DNA of 64,000 nucleotides from Aequorivita sp. H23M31. GTDB lineage: Bacteria; Bacteroidota; Bacteroidia; Flavobacteriales; Flavobacteriaceae. Positions 28,801-36,901 of this stretch are shown piece by piece (position 1 is the stretch's first letter; every line of letters begins with the position of its first letter). The translations under genes and the position numbers were made by a program. A model generated the notes under the pieces. The model did no database searches. It was not told where the DNA came from and saw only the letters and a list, made by a program, of their open reading frames with translations. The stretch is from contig NZ_CP034951.1 in the NCBI RefSeq assembly GCF_004022485.1, positions 3,100,001-3,164,000 of the forward strand. Reading direction: 5' to 3'.

Positions 28801-28943
28801 GAATTTAGATGCTTGGATAAAACTTGGGCAGCTTCCTCTTTATCAAGTGATGATTCCTTAATATAAAATCGTGAGGTTTCAAGTTCGTCCAATTTGGATG
28901 CCACTAACTTTGTAATTAGCTGCTCATATATTCCTTCAATCAT
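25803..28943 (-). CDS. PLD-domain DEAD/DEAH helicase with DUF3427-type C-terminus
   Basis: 1046 residues. An N-terminal helical region is followed by a phospholipase-D-like nuclease domain (about 140-265) with HxK at H222/K224 (RLHAKAYLFY) and GSSNFSRTAL. Then a superfamily-2 helicase core: Walker A ATGTGKT at 348-354, DEVHH at 442-446, GLTATPERMD near 476, and motif VI QQLGRGLRLAEDK near 640. The C-terminal about 350 residues end in a beta-rich part of the DUF3427 type (YNDYAVNETLFHWQSQNQ). Such proteins occur in defence islands and probably process foreign DNA, but the mechanism is not established. It overlaps the upstream Nudix gene by 4 bases and converges with the Wadjet operon. Confidence 0.88.
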   Translation of the reverse strand: MIEGIYEQLITKLVASKLDELETSRFYIKESSLDKEEAAQVLSKHLNSSINYALSLIKGEHAIENQIKIANKIIRILKDALENDELEGDLVKTEGRILKAVFGKTDAHFSNLDLHLKEITPYTRLTHSELFTGGNVGLSLESELKKEILSSNRVDLLISFIKWKGVIILEKELREFTERGGKLRVITTTYMGASDYKAIQLLSKLPNTEVKISYNTGNERLHAKAYLFYRNTGFHTGYIGSSNFSRTALTDGLEWNLKITTKEVSHIIDKFQKTFDVYWRNNEFELFNDEVHSGKLINSLKSGKMPQQQFNNLAFFDLKPYPYQKEILEKLEVERTVHDRHKNLLVAATGTGKTVISAFDYKSFMQKNTSARLLYVAHKKEILAQARSTFQGVLKDNNFGELWVDGLEPDKFEFVFASVQTLKNRIDSLSLSPSYYDFIIVDEVHHISASSYRPIVNYFKPKVLLGLTATPERMDNENILEDFCHRVAAEIRLPEALNRKLLCPFQYFGISDSVDLSKVKWENGKYVPSELTKLYLSNDRRVGEIINNADKYLRDINDVRALGFCVTIEHAKYMAEKFVLAGLKAHYLTSENSKDRELIRLKLRSKEINYLFVVDIFNEGVDIPEIDTVLFLRPTESLTVFLQQLGRGLRLAEDKECLSVLDFVANSRPEYNFENKFRALIGKTSTPVQIEIEDNFPHLPLGCSIVLEKKAKQNILENIIAATSVNRRQLIQKIQNFEHQTTLPLTLANFISFNNLNLQTIYKRGSWKRLLQIAGKHKDFPETNEKEIVSTILRKWLSTNSTSYFEFILKMANQGFNPDFSKFNEEQRIMLLMLYYDIWQNAGSFDTLEEGIKAIGQNKSLVEEMIEVLEILIDEISFKEIDIVLPYRQPLKVHSRYTRDQILVAFGLSTFNKKSSNREGVAENKELNTEILFVDLIKSEEDFSPTTMYNDYAVNETLFHWQSQNQTRADHGKGLTYIHHLQLEKKILLFVREKAKDEFGNTMGYVFVGEGNIQDHYGSKPMSINWELAEPLPQYLWNASAKMSVG

Positions 28944-29326
28944 TTTAAATGTCTTTGTAATTCTGTTATTACAGGGATATCTGCATCGGCCAAATTATAA
29001 TTTTTCAGTTCTTCAAACGTAATATATCTAAAGTCTTTGTGTTCCAAAAGTTGAATCTCTCCTGAAATATATTCACAGAGATAGGCAATTAAGTTTATTT
29101 TAAAAGTAACATAATCGTGGATATGAGAGGAAATTCTTTGTGAAGGAGAAATTTCAATGTTCAGTTCTTCTTTGATTTCTCTAATGAGTGCTTCTTTTTC
29201 ATTTTCACCTGCCTCCAATTTGCCTCCCGGAAATTCCCACTTTAACGGCAAATTCATTTTTTCGCTGCGTTGGGCGATGAGGATTTTATTGTCCTTTTGA
29301 ATAATGGCACAAACTACCTGAATCAT
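28940..29326 (-). CDS. MutT-like Nudix hydrolase
   Basis: 128 residues with a near-perfect Nudix box at 35-57: GKLEAGE, then REIKEELNI, so G35, E41, R49, E50, E53 and E54 are present (the usual Gly of the last position is Asn). The N-terminus VVCAIIQKDNKILIAQRSEK and WEFPGG are typical of the 8-oxo-dGTP/CTP pyrophosphohydrolase subgroup. Its ATGA overlap with the helicase start implies one translationally coupled operon, so the substrate may be a nucleotide or signal relevant to defence rather than damaged dGTP. Both readings are open. Confidence 0.92.
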   Translation of the reverse strand: MIQVVCAIIQKDNKILIAQRSEKMNLPLKWEFPGGKLEAGENEKEALIREIKEELNIEISPSQRISSHIHDYVTFKINLIAYLCEYISGEIQLLEHKDFRYITFEELKNYNLADADIPVITELQRHLK

Positions 29327-29426
29327 ATTATAAAAAATGTGAAGACCAAATCTAAAGAATCCAAATCAATTCGTAAGGTAAAAATTGTATAGAAGAGTGA
29401 TAATCGGGTAACCACGACACCCCTCC

Positions 29427-29459
29427 AGACCTCACAGGTTTCAAAAACTTGTGAGGTCT
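29427..29459. terminator. palindromic hairpin AGACCTCAC...GTGAGGTCT
   Basis: A 9-bp perfect stem (29427-29435 with 29451-29459) and a loop containing TTTCAAAAACTT, followed by TTTT on the plus strand. It sits between the Nudix gene promoter region and the 3' end of the Fpg-like gene. A bidirectional terminator or one copy of a dispersed palindrome are both possible. Confidence 0.5.
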
Positions 29460-29484
29460 TTTCAGTGCGTTTAGAGTCAATCCA

Positions 29485-30267
29485 TTACACCTCCTCCTGA
29501 CACCCCTCACAAAAATATGTACTCCGTCCACCCACCTGAATCTTTTTCACTTTTCCCTTGCATCCCGGACAATCATCGCCTTCATTTCTATGCGATTTTA
29601 GCCAACTGTCTGGGGCTTTCTCACCTTTTTCAATTATTTGCGTGGCCTTCTTGAGCACTTTTGAAATATTGCTGTAGATGGAGTTGAGTTCCTTTTTTGG
29701 AAGATTGGAAATTTTGGTCTTGGGATGAATATGGCTTTGGAAGAGGATTTCATCTGTGTATACATTTCCGATGCCTGCGATGTTGTGCTGATCCATTAAA
29801 ACACTTTTTGCGCCCGCGGTTTGTTTTTCCATCATTGCCATAAAATCTTTCTTGGAAATGGAAAGGGCGTGGGGACCAAGGTTGTGTTCTTTTTGGAAAT
29901 CCTCTACGCTGTCGGCTATCCACACTTTTCCAAACTTGCGCGGGCAGACGAAAGAAAAGTGGGTGTCGTCCTTAAAATGGAAGGTGATGATGGCGTGTTT
30001 GGGAAGTTCCTCCAGCGCAGAAAAGTCAAGCTTGCCGCTCATCCCAAAATGCAGTACCAACCACTTTTTGGCGTCACTATTTATAAAGAGATATTTTCCC
30101 AATTGTTGGGTTTCTGTAAACGTTTGGTCCTTAAAAGTGTCCGTAAACTTTTTCTGGGTTTCCTGTAGGGGTTTTGCGGCTCCGAAGCTTAGTTTCATTA
30201 CTTTTTTATGGAGCAGGGCCTCGTCGGCAAATTTTTTGACATGGGCTATTTCGGGTAGTTCTGGCAT
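29485..30267 (-). CDS. Fpg/Nei-family DNA glycosylase/AP lyase
   Basis: 260 residues. The N-terminus MPELPEIAHVKKF provides the catalytic Pro2 and Glu3. LGKYLFI carries the conserved lysine, and LHFGMSGKL and the IAGIGNVYTDEILFQSHIHP helix-two-turn-helix region match the family. The C-terminal zinc finger is complete (CPGC, then FCEGCQ with GGRSTYFC). It removes oxidised bases. The order of motifs fits Fpg-like proteins, but many Bacteroidota members of this form are annotated simply as Fpg/Nei, so exact base preference is uncertain. It stands alone between two intergenic spacers. Confidence 0.93.
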   Translation of the reverse strand: MPELPEIAHVKKFADEALLHKKVMKLSFGAAKPLQETQKKFTDTFKDQTFTETQQLGKYLFINSDAKKWLVLHFGMSGKLDFSALEELPKHAIITFHFKDDTHFSFVCPRKFGKVWIADSVEDFQKEHNLGPHALSISKKDFMAMMEKQTAGAKSVLMDQHNIAGIGNVYTDEILFQSHIHPKTKISNLPKKELNSIYSNISKVLKKATQIIEKGEKAPDSWLKSHRNEGDDCPGCKGKVKKIQVGGRSTYFCEGCQEEV

Positions 30268-30414
30268 AGATTTTCAATTTAAAAATAATTGCTACTCTTA
30301 GATTTAGGAGATTTTCATCAATATTATCTCCTCTATTGTCCTTAAAGATACATAGCAGACATTATTTATTCCCTGATTTTCCCGACTTTCAATTCGACGG
30401 ATTAATAAACCACT

Positions 30415-31119
30415 TTAAACTGCTTTGTTTCCTAATGTGGCATCCAGAACTATTCCCAGAATCAAAAATATTATAGTAAAGGAAATCGAACCGAAGATAT
30501 AAGCAAGTCCACCTTTGGCATAATGAAACCACTTATTACCAAAAACCTGGCCTATGGCTCGGACGGCATAGATAAAACCTACCATGGACCCTATGGTAAC
30601 GAGATTAGTGTTTGAGGTATGCTCAAAAAAACCAAAAATGGCAAACAATAGCATTACCATTCCCATTACGTAACAGAGTAATACAGCCATTTCGAAAATA
30701 CTAAAGGGATGTTTTCGGAAAAAGAGTTTTAGCCAACCAGCTATAAATATGCTCATGATTAAATTGCTATACCCGTAGTTCTCTGTAATCCATTTAGCAA
30801 TGGATGTTGTGTAATTCTGCACCTCCCCATTATGGTTCATATATTTGGCTTGAAATGGAAAATAATAGTCTATAAGGGAATAGATTAAAGAAGCTAAAAT
30901 CACAAAAACGATGGGTTTCATCAATCGTCTTCTATCTGTTTGAATATATGTTTTAATTGCTTTGCCTGGCTTTAAAAGAAGTTGGATTACGGTGTACAAA
31001 AATCCTTTTTCGAGCATAAACACACTCCGAATTTCTGATGCTATATAATGCCAATCAATTTTGGGTACTTCGGGATTTTGCCCGCATACTTCACAGGAAT
31101 TGGGTTCTATTCTTTCCAT
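30415..31119 (-). CDS. DUF3667 integral membrane protein
   Basis: 234 residues from the preferred Met (MERIEP) at 31119; an in-frame start at 31143 adds eight residues. A short N-terminal CEVCGQ zinc-ribbon-like piece is followed by DWHYIASEIRSVFMLEKGFL and LLLKPGKAIKTYIQTDRRRL, the hallmark DUF3667 segment. Then come about five transmembrane helices (IVFVILASLIYSLIDYYF, NLIMSIFIAGWLKLFF, MAVLLCYVMGMVMLLFAIFG and two more). Function unknown; inner membrane. Only one CxxC pair is present. Confidence 0.85.
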   Translation of the reverse strand: MERIEPNSCEVCGQNPEVPKIDWHYIASEIRSVFMLEKGFLYTVIQLLLKPGKAIKTYIQTDRRRLMKPIVFVILASLIYSLIDYYFPFQAKYMNHNGEVQNYTTSIAKWITENYGYSNLIMSIFIAGWLKLFFRKHPFSIFEMAVLLCYVMGMVMLLFAIFGFFEHTSNTNLVTIGSMVGFIYAVRAIGQVFGNKWFHYAKGGLAYIFGSISFTIIFLILGIVLDATLGNKAV

Positions 31120-31278
31120 TGCACATAGTTTTAGAATGAACAACTAATTGATTTAATACGAACTAAAATAATAAGAAATTGGGTAATATCATAGTCTTTG
31201 AAAGTTCAGGATTTTGAAACTTTTGAATATTTTCCTTAATTTTTGGTAGGTTTATTTTAAAAGAATCTTATTCAAATT

Positions 31279-31471
31279 TCTACGCGAGATTGTTTTGTTT
31301 CTTCCTCGCGTGAGGGATAATAGTGGAAAGCCCGCAGCCCTAACCTATATAATATTGCGTCGTTCCTCACAATATTAGGGCGAGGACTTGTAGCGGATAG
31401 CCCGACCTTTTGTGCAGAAGAATATTTGTGTTGAAATCGAAAATGGAATTCACAAAAGGGCACGCCCAAAT
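31279..31471. repeat. flavobacterial-type intergenic repeat, copy 1
   Basis: The segment holds GAGGACTTGTAGCGG, AGCCCGACC, an inverted CTTTTGTG/CACAAAAG pair and GGGCACGCCC. A second diverged copy with the same order of blocks is at 33720-33860. I recall similar elements (GGGCGTGCCC ... GGTCGGGCT ... CTACAAGTCCTC on the other strand) scattered through Flavobacteriia genomes, but do not know a family name. The two copies bracket the sigma-factor operon. No gene is supported in 31144-31621. Confidence 0.7.
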
Positions 31472-31621
31472 TATTATCCGTACATACTAAAATATATGCT
31501 TATTTAAAAGGTTTTTAGAAATAGGGTCGCAAAGTTGCCTGCATATTTGGCCTTTGATGTAATCAACTAAAAGGAAGCGGATTGAGATACCAAAGGGGTG
31601 GCTAATAAAACATCCCGCAAA

Positions 31622-32206
31622 CTATTGATTTTCCGAGTTTTGCTCTAGTGATCCCCTCTTAAGTTCCCGTAAAAGTGAAAGCTCCTTTTTTATCTGGGTT
31701 CCGATAAGAAGGGCCAAGGCCATAAATATGAAACACGAGGAGATGAGAATGTAAGTGTAGAATCCGGAAGACAACGATTCCTTAAAGGAAGGCAGTAATA
31801 GAATAAATCCTACAATATAACTTCCGAATAAAATTGGGGTAACTATAAAATGTGTAACCTTTCGTTGCCGGTAATATTTAATAAGTTTGCCGTTATACAT
31901 TTTCATGTCTTCATCCACGGGTAAGTAGGATTTCTTGACCATAGCGAAAAATTCAATCCCAATGCGCAATAAAAGACTGCCGATCATTATTCCCAATCCC
32001 AAAAACACGGTGGCGAATTTATAGGCTGAGACATAAATGAAAAACAGAATTAATACCAGAGCGGTAATTCCCAGGACTACTTGACCGATTTGCTGCTTTT
32101 TATGGATGTTCTTGGATTTATCCAAAATATCTTTCCATTCCTTTTCCGATGTCGCTGGGGTTTTGCGAGTAGCCCACTCTTGTTTTATAATATCAAAATT
32201 GCTCAT
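31622..32206 (-). CDS. membrane protein co-encoded with an ECF sigma factor (possible anti-sigma)
   Basis: 194 residues. A cytoplasmic N-terminus (about 1-38, DIIKQEWATRKTPATSEKEW) is followed by four predicted transmembrane helices in two pairs (VVLGITALVLILFFIYVSA, ATVFLGLGIMIGSLLLRIGI, FIVTPILFGSYIVGFILLL, YTYILISSCFIFMALALLIG). It lacks the zinc anti-sigma HxxxCxxC motif. Its start overlaps the sigma-factor stop by 14 bases, so it probably senses and restrains that sigma factor. That role is inferred from position only. Confidence 0.7.
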   Translation of the reverse strand: MSNFDIIKQEWATRKTPATSEKEWKDILDKSKNIHKKQQIGQVVLGITALVLILFFIYVSAYKFATVFLGLGIMIGSLLLRIGIEFFAMVKKSYLPVDEDMKMYNGKLIKYYRQRKVTHFIVTPILFGSYIVGFILLLPSFKESLSSGFYTYILISSCFIFMALALLIGTQIKKELSLLRELKRGSLEQNSENQ

Positions 32207-32678
32207 GATTCACACATTTTGTTAGTTGTTCTTTTATTCTATGTAATCTTGTTCGTACAGCGGCGTGACTTATACCAATAATCACCGCTATTTCTTGTTG
32301 GGGTACGTTGTCCAGTTCCAAAAGGATTATGGTTTTATTTTCTGGCGGTAAGGCATTAATACAATTGTACATTTGTTGAAACTGCTTTTCGGTTTCACTT
32401 ATGTTGGGACTACTTTCATTGGCGATGTCCATTTTTAGGTCTACGTATTTTTTCTTTCGCAATTCCTGTAGGCAGGTGTTTACTGTGATCCTGTAAATCC
32501 AGGTGGAAAGTTTTGCCTGTCCGCGAAAGTGCGGGAGATGTTGCCATACTTTTACAAAAACTTCTTGAACCAGATCTTTTGCCAGAAAGGTGTTTCCTTT
32601 TACATACCCTAAACAAAGACTCATGACCGGCTGATAATTGGTCTCATAGATTTTTTGAAAGTCTTTTTCTTTACTCAT
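32193..32678 (-). CDS. ECF RNA polymerase sigma factor
   Basis: 161 residues, sigma-70 regions 2 and 4. Region 2 is YQPVMSLCLGYVKGNTFLAK, DLVQEVFVKVWQHLPHFRGQ and STWIYRITVNTCLQELRKKK. Region 4 is CINALPPENKTIILLELDNV, PQQEIAVIIGISHAAVRTRL and HRIKEQL. It overlaps the alpha/beta-hydrolase gene upstream by 8 bases and the membrane protein downstream by 14, giving a three-gene operon hydrolase-sigma-membrane protein. Confidence 0.93.
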   Translation of the reverse strand: MSKEKDFQKIYETNYQPVMSLCLGYVKGNTFLAKDLVQEVFVKVWQHLPHFRGQAKLSTWIYRITVNTCLQELRKKKYVDLKMDIANESSPNISETEKQFQQMYNCINALPPENKTIILLELDNVPQQEIAVIIGISHAAVRTRLHRIKEQLTKCVNHEQF

Positions 32679-33516
32679 TTTCCTTCATTACGGTATTGAT
32701 TTGTTCCTTTAACCAGTCTGGTCGATCAAACATGATAAAATGTCCCGATCCTTCAGCAAAAATAAGTTTATACTGCTTTAGGTTTTTATATTGCTTTTTA
32801 TAAGTTATTTCCGCCTGCTCTTTTCCATAAGGTTGGGTTGCCGCTAAAATAGTCACGGGAGTTCTAATTTTTTTTAGGGAATCACGCAAATCCAGTTTTA
32901 GAAGATCGGTATAACCATTGACATAGGTCTGTCGGTCACTGGTTTTTATCCAATTGGATATCACTTTCTGTTTCTGAAGATTGCTGGTCATAAAGGCCGC
33001 CGATTGATCGGCCATATCTGCAAATGCCGGTTCGTCCATCGCTAAAATTTGTTGACTATGGAGATTGTCGTATTGCAGTGCGTCTGGATTGAAATCAGGA
33101 ATCATTAGGGCACCCATTGCAGGAAGTGCATCGACAACAATGAGGTGGGAATATTTATCACTATTCGCTGTCAACCATAATCCCAAAGTTCCACCCATGC
33201 TGTGCCCAATGATGATGGGATCTTTTAGATGTTGTTGGATGACATATTGTACTATCTCTTCTTTTATTTGGGGCAGCCAAGGAAACGAAATAGAAGGAAC
33301 GTCTCCAAAGCCGGCATACGTAAAAGCGTGCACTTCATAGTTTTTTTGAAGTTCTGGAATGAGATCATCAAAGACGTCTGCAGTACAGGCAAATCCGGGA
33401 AATAATAAAATGGGCTGTCCCTTACCGGTCTTTGTAACCTCAAAACTGTTCTGGCTCTGAGCTGTTATAAAAATGAAAGAAAGAAATAAACTAAAAAGTA
33501 AAGTCGATGTTTTCAT
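32671..33516 (-). CDS. secreted alpha/beta-hydrolase
   Basis: 281 residues with a signal peptide (TSTLLFSLFLSFIFITAQS). Alpha/beta-hydrolase core: oxyanion-region LLFPGFACTADVF, nucleophile elbow IIGHSMGGTLGLWL (Ser in GHSMGG), a cap domain, TPVTILAATQPYGKEQ and the final GSGHFIMFDRP with the catalytic His. The substrate is unknown and periplasmic location is likely. It is the first gene of an operon with an ECF sigma factor, an unusual partner; the enzyme may produce or remove the signal to which the sigma factor responds. Confidence 0.88.
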   Translation of the reverse strand: MKTSTLLFSLFLSFIFITAQSQNSFEVTKTGKGQPILLFPGFACTADVFDDLIPELQKNYEVHAFTYAGFGDVPSISFPWLPQIKEEIVQYVIQQHLKDPIIIGHSMGGTLGLWLTANSDKYSHLIVVDALPAMGALMIPDFNPDALQYDNLHSQQILAMDEPAFADMADQSAAFMTSNLQKQKVISNWIKTSDRQTYVNGYTDLLKLDLRDSLKKIRTPVTILAATQPYGKEQAEITYKKQYKNLKQYKLIFAEGSGHFIMFDRPDWLKEQINTVMKENE

Positions 33517-33719
33517 ATCTAAAGGTTTTGTTTTGCCTTTAGATACACTTGTTGCAAAATGTTACATCTATTATTTTAAATTTAATCGGAAAAGGATTTT
33601 GCGGTATGATGTAGATGGAAAAATTCCATTTTCCCCTCTTTGTCTTTTAGCGTAGTAGAGTTATTTAGTTTTATGCACGTGGGATCACTCATCGATAATA
33701 TTTTACTTGAAAACTTGAA
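33517..33719. promoter_or_regulatory. upstream region of the hydrolase-sigma operon
   Basis: AT-rich leader upstream of the minus-strand operon. No gene is supported. Minus-strand promoter elements for the operon should lie here, but I see no clear TAnnTTTG box at a convincing distance. Confidence 0.3.
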
Positions 33720-33860
33720 TTCTCTGCATTTGTAGTGGGAGGGATTGCTTCGTTCCCCGTAATATTAGGTGAGGACTTGTAGCGGTGGCCCGACCCTTTG
33801 TTCCGACGAATATTTCTGGCGAAAGGGGGAACGGGCTGTACAAAAGAGCACGCCCTGGAA
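33720..33860. repeat. flavobacterial-type intergenic repeat, copy 2
   Basis: Diverged second copy of the element at 31279-31471: GAGGACTTGTAGCGG, GGCCCGACC, CCTTTGTTC...GAAAGGGGGAACGGG and CAAAAGAGCACGCCC occur in the same order. It separates the hydrolase operon from the ABC ATPase gene. Confidence 0.7.
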
Positions 33861-33888
33861 TATTAAAATACTAAAAAAATTAAGGTAA

Positions 33889-34992
33889 TTATTGTGCCTC
33901 CGGCTCCTTGACCTTAAAGTTCTTCAATTTGAACCGAACGATATCACCGGGTTTCCAGGTTTGGACGGTGGTTTTGAGAAGTATACTTTGGTTTTCGAGG
34001 AGGTTTCTTTCCGTGGAGCCCTTTTCACAAGCTGTGCAGCGATTACAGCAGACCTTTAGCTGCATATGATCTCCCAGATAAGTACATTGCTCGACCATAC
34101 CACATAAGTGCGGTTCCTCGGCGTTGCAAAAATCGGTTTCCTCCGCCCGGAAAAAGAGTTTTACCTTACAGTTTTCGCTGTCGGTGGCGAAGGGGCAGTC
34201 TGCGAGTTTGGAGACAAAACCAAATGGAGTGTTGAATCCGCCGTCCTCAACAGTGGCTTCCAGATTATTTGATTTCCCGAAGAGTTCGGCTACGTAGGAA
34301 GAGCTGGGATCGTTGTATAAAGTGTCGGGCGTGTCAATCTGCAACAACTTTCCGTTGAGCATCACGGCAATCTTATCTGCGGTGGAAAAGGCATCCTTGG
34401 TGTCGTGGGTTACCAGAATGGCTGTGATTCCCATGGCTTTGATAATCTGTCGGACTTCCTCGCGCACCTGATCGCGCAGAATGGTGTCGAGATTACTAAA
34501 TGGTTCGTCCATCAAAAGCAATTCGGGTCGAGGTGCCAAAGCTCTAGCAAGTGCCACCCGTTGTTGCTGACCTCCCGAAAGTTGATGCGGATATTTTTTT
34601 ACATCCTCTTTAAGGCCCGTGAGTTCGATGGTTTCGTAAACGCGTTTTTCGGCTTCTTTTTTCTTTAAACCTTTTAGACCAAAAGCAACATTTTCAAAAA
34701 TGGTAAGGTGTGGAAATAGGGCATAATCCTGAAAGACCATACCTGTTTTCCGTTTGTTGGTAGGCAGGGATTTTCTTCCACTGACAATAATTTCATTATT
34801 TAATGTTATCTCGCCACCATCTGGATGTTCGAGTCCCGCAATCAAACGCAACAGAGTAGTTTTCCCAGAACCGCTTTCACCAACCAGCGCAAGGATTTCC
34901 CCTTTTTCCAAAGAAAAGGAAACCCCATCTACGGCGTACTTATCCGCACTTCGGTACTTCTTGCTTATGTTGTTTAATGTTATAATTGACAT
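33889..34992 (-). CDS. fbpC: iron(III)-type ABC transporter ATP-binding protein with Cys-rich C-terminus
   Basis: 367 residues. Walker A GESGSGKTT (38-46), Q-loop VFQDYALFPHLTIFENVAFG, signature LSGGQQQRVALARAL, Walker B LLMDEPFSNLD and the switch His in LVTHD. It powers the FbpB permease encoded 2.85 kb upstream on the same strand. The C-terminal regulatory (TOBE-like) region after about residue 265 has nine cysteines (including CC and CxxC within VCCNRCTACEK), while the first 260 residues have none. This is unusual for the family and suggests metal or Fe-S sensing. The gene is separated from fbpB by a large repeat array. Confidence 0.92.
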   Translation of the reverse strand: MSIITLNNISKKYRSADKYAVDGVSFSLEKGEILALVGESGSGKTTLLRLIAGLEHPDGGEITLNNEIIVSGRKSLPTNKRKTGMVFQDYALFPHLTIFENVAFGLKGLKKKEAEKRVYETIELTGLKEDVKKYPHQLSGGQQQRVALARALAPRPELLLMDEPFSNLDTILRDQVREEVRQIIKAMGITAILVTHDTKDAFSTADKIAVMLNGKLLQIDTPDTLYNDPSSSYVAELFGKSNNLEATVEDGGFNTPFGFVSKLADCPFATDSENCKVKLFFRAEETDFCNAEEPHLCGMVEQCTYLGDHMQLKVCCNRCTACEKGSTERNLLENQSILLKTTVQTWKPGDIVRFKLKNFKVKEPEAQ

Positions 34993-35009
34993 CTTGTATT
35001 TTATTTAAA

Positions 35010-36493
35010 TCAAATTAGTCGATAGGTCTATGAGTTTAGAAAAATTTCCTCAACTTTTTCTTAGTCGATGAGTCGATGAGTCTATTAGTTTAGAAAATCT
35101 CTCAACTCCTCAACTTTTAAGTCGATGAGTCGATGAGTCTATAAGTTTAGAAAAAATTTCTCAACTTCTCAACTCCTCAAATTTTTCTTAGTCGATGAGT
35201 CGATAGGTCTATGAGTTTAGAAAAATTTCCTCAACTTCTCAACTCCTCAACTCCTCAACTCCTCAACTCCTCAACTCCTCAACTCCTCGACTCCTAGACT
35301 CCTCAACTCCTAAACTTTTAAGTCGATGAGTCGATTAGTCTATTAGTTTAGAAAGTTTTTCATTTCCTCACCATTTTAACTCAACTCCTCAACTCCTCAA
35401 CTTCTCAACTTTTTCTTAGTCAATGAGTCGATAGGTCGATGGGTTTAGAAAAAATTTCTCAACTTTTCAACTCCTTAACTTTTTCTTAGTCGATGAGTCT
35501 ATATGCTTAGAGAAACCTTCTCAACTCCTCAACTCCTCGACTCCTAGACTCCTCAACTTCTTTTTGTCGATGAGTCGATGAGTCTATTAGTTTAGAAAAT
35601 CTCTCAACTCCTCAACTTTTAAGTCGATGAGTCGATAAGTCTATGAGTTTAGAAAAAATTTCTCAACTTCTCAACTCCTCAACTCCTCAACTCCTAGACT
35701 CCTCAACTTTTTCTTAGTCGATGAGTCGATAGGTCTATGAGTTTAGAAAAATTTTTACACTCATTTTATGTCGATGAGTCTATATGCTTAGAGAAACCTT
35801 CTCAACTCCTCAACTCCTCGACTCCTCAACTTTTTCTTAGTCGATGAGTCGATAAGTCTATGAGTTTAGAAAATCTCTCAACTTCTCAACTCCTCAACTT
35901 TTAAGTCGATGAGTCGATAAGTCTATGAGTTTAGAAAAATTTCTCAACTTCTCAACTCCTCAACTTTTTCTTAGTCGATGAGTCGATAGGTCGATGAGTT
36001 TAGAAAAATTTCTCAACTCCTCAACTCCTCAACTCCTCGACTCCTCAACTTTTTCTTAGTCAATGAGTCGATAGGTCGATGAGTTTAGAAAAATTTTTAC
36101 ACTCATTTTATGTCGATGAGTCTATATGCTTAGAGAAACCTTCTCAACTCCTCAACTCCTCGACTCCTAGACTCCTCAACTTTTTCTTAGTCGATGAGTT
36201 TAGAAAAAATTTCTCAACTTTTCAACTCCTCAACTTTTAAGTCGATGAGTCGATAAGTCTATGAGTTTAGAAAAAATTTCTCAACTTCTCAACTCCTCAA
36301 CTTTTTCTTAGTCGATGAGTCGATAGGTCGATGAGTTTAGAAAAATTTTTACACTCATTTTATGTCGATGAGTCTATATGCTTAGAGAAACCTTCTCAAC
36401 TCCTCAACTCCTCGACTCCTCAACTTTTTCTTAGTCGATAGGTCGATGAGTTTAGAAAAAATTTCTCAACTTCTCAACTCCTAGACTCCTAGA
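35010..36493. repeat. 8-bp-periodic self-complementary repeat array, segment 1
   Basis: Blocks of 8-mers of the form TCGATGAG/TCGATAAG/TCTATGAG lead to a TTTAGAAAAATTT centre. Then come 8-mers TCAACTTC/TCAACTCC/TCGACTCC/TAGACTCC and a TTTTTCTTAG joint; the block recurs about every 60-130 bases. The two arms are near reverse complements, so each block can fold. A second block type has the centre TCTATATGCTTAGAGAAACC (near 35500, 35775, 36120, 36370), and a longer super-repeat begins TTTTTACACTCATTTTATG (near 35752, 36095, 36350). No gene is supported within. It fills the space between fbpC and the four-helix-bundle gene. Confidence 0.93.
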
Positions 36494-36859
36494 CTATTCC
36501 ACTAAAATTTGTGATTTATACAATCCATCAAGCATTGCTGTAATTTCACTTAAATCTTTCCGTAATTCCAAATAAACATCCTTTTCTAAAAATTGTAAGT
36601 CTCTTGACAAAATACATTGATTTAATAATTCTAAGGCGGAGCCATAAGCTATTTCAGTAAAACGAGCTCGGTCTTTTTGTGAATGCCTCCCTGTTCCTTC
36701 GGCGATATTAGATGAAATTGATATTGCCGCCCTTCGCATTTGACTCGTTAAACCAAATCTTTCTTCGGAAGGAAAACTTAATGTTGCTTTATATATCTTA
36801 AGTGAAGTTTCCCTCGATTTCTGCCAAACCTTTAATTTTTCAAAACCGAAGATTTTCAT
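36494..36859 (-). CDS. four-helix-bundle protein (S23/TIGR02436-like)
   Basis: 121 residues with the family hallmarks: KLKVWQKSRETSLKIYKATL, ERFGLTSQMRRAAISISSNI, AEGTGRHSQKDRARF and GSALELLNQC. Relatives are encoded in 23S rRNA intervening sequences or as stand-alone genes, and the diversity-generating-retroelement accessory protein Avd shares the fold and binds nucleic acid. No reverse transcriptase is present here. The gene sits inside the 8-bp repeat array, with array sequence beginning at its stop codon and about 40 bases of unique leader (36860-36901) upstream. It interrupts the fbp operon on the same strand. Confidence 0.92.
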   Translation of the reverse strand: MKIFGFEKLKVWQKSRETSLKIYKATLSFPSEERFGLTSQMRRAAISISSNIAEGTGRHSQKDRARFTEIAYGSALELLNQCILSRDLQFLEKDVYLELRKDLSEITAMLDGLYKSQILVE

Positions 36860-36901
36860 AACTTTTAATAATTTTATTTGGCTTTTGCAATTATTAATTT
36901 T

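Noticed and set aside
36494..36859. Diversity-generating retroelement around the four-helix-bundle gene
   Set aside because: No reverse transcriptase and no template/variable repeat pair with A-specific changes is seen; the 8-bp blocks are not of that kind.
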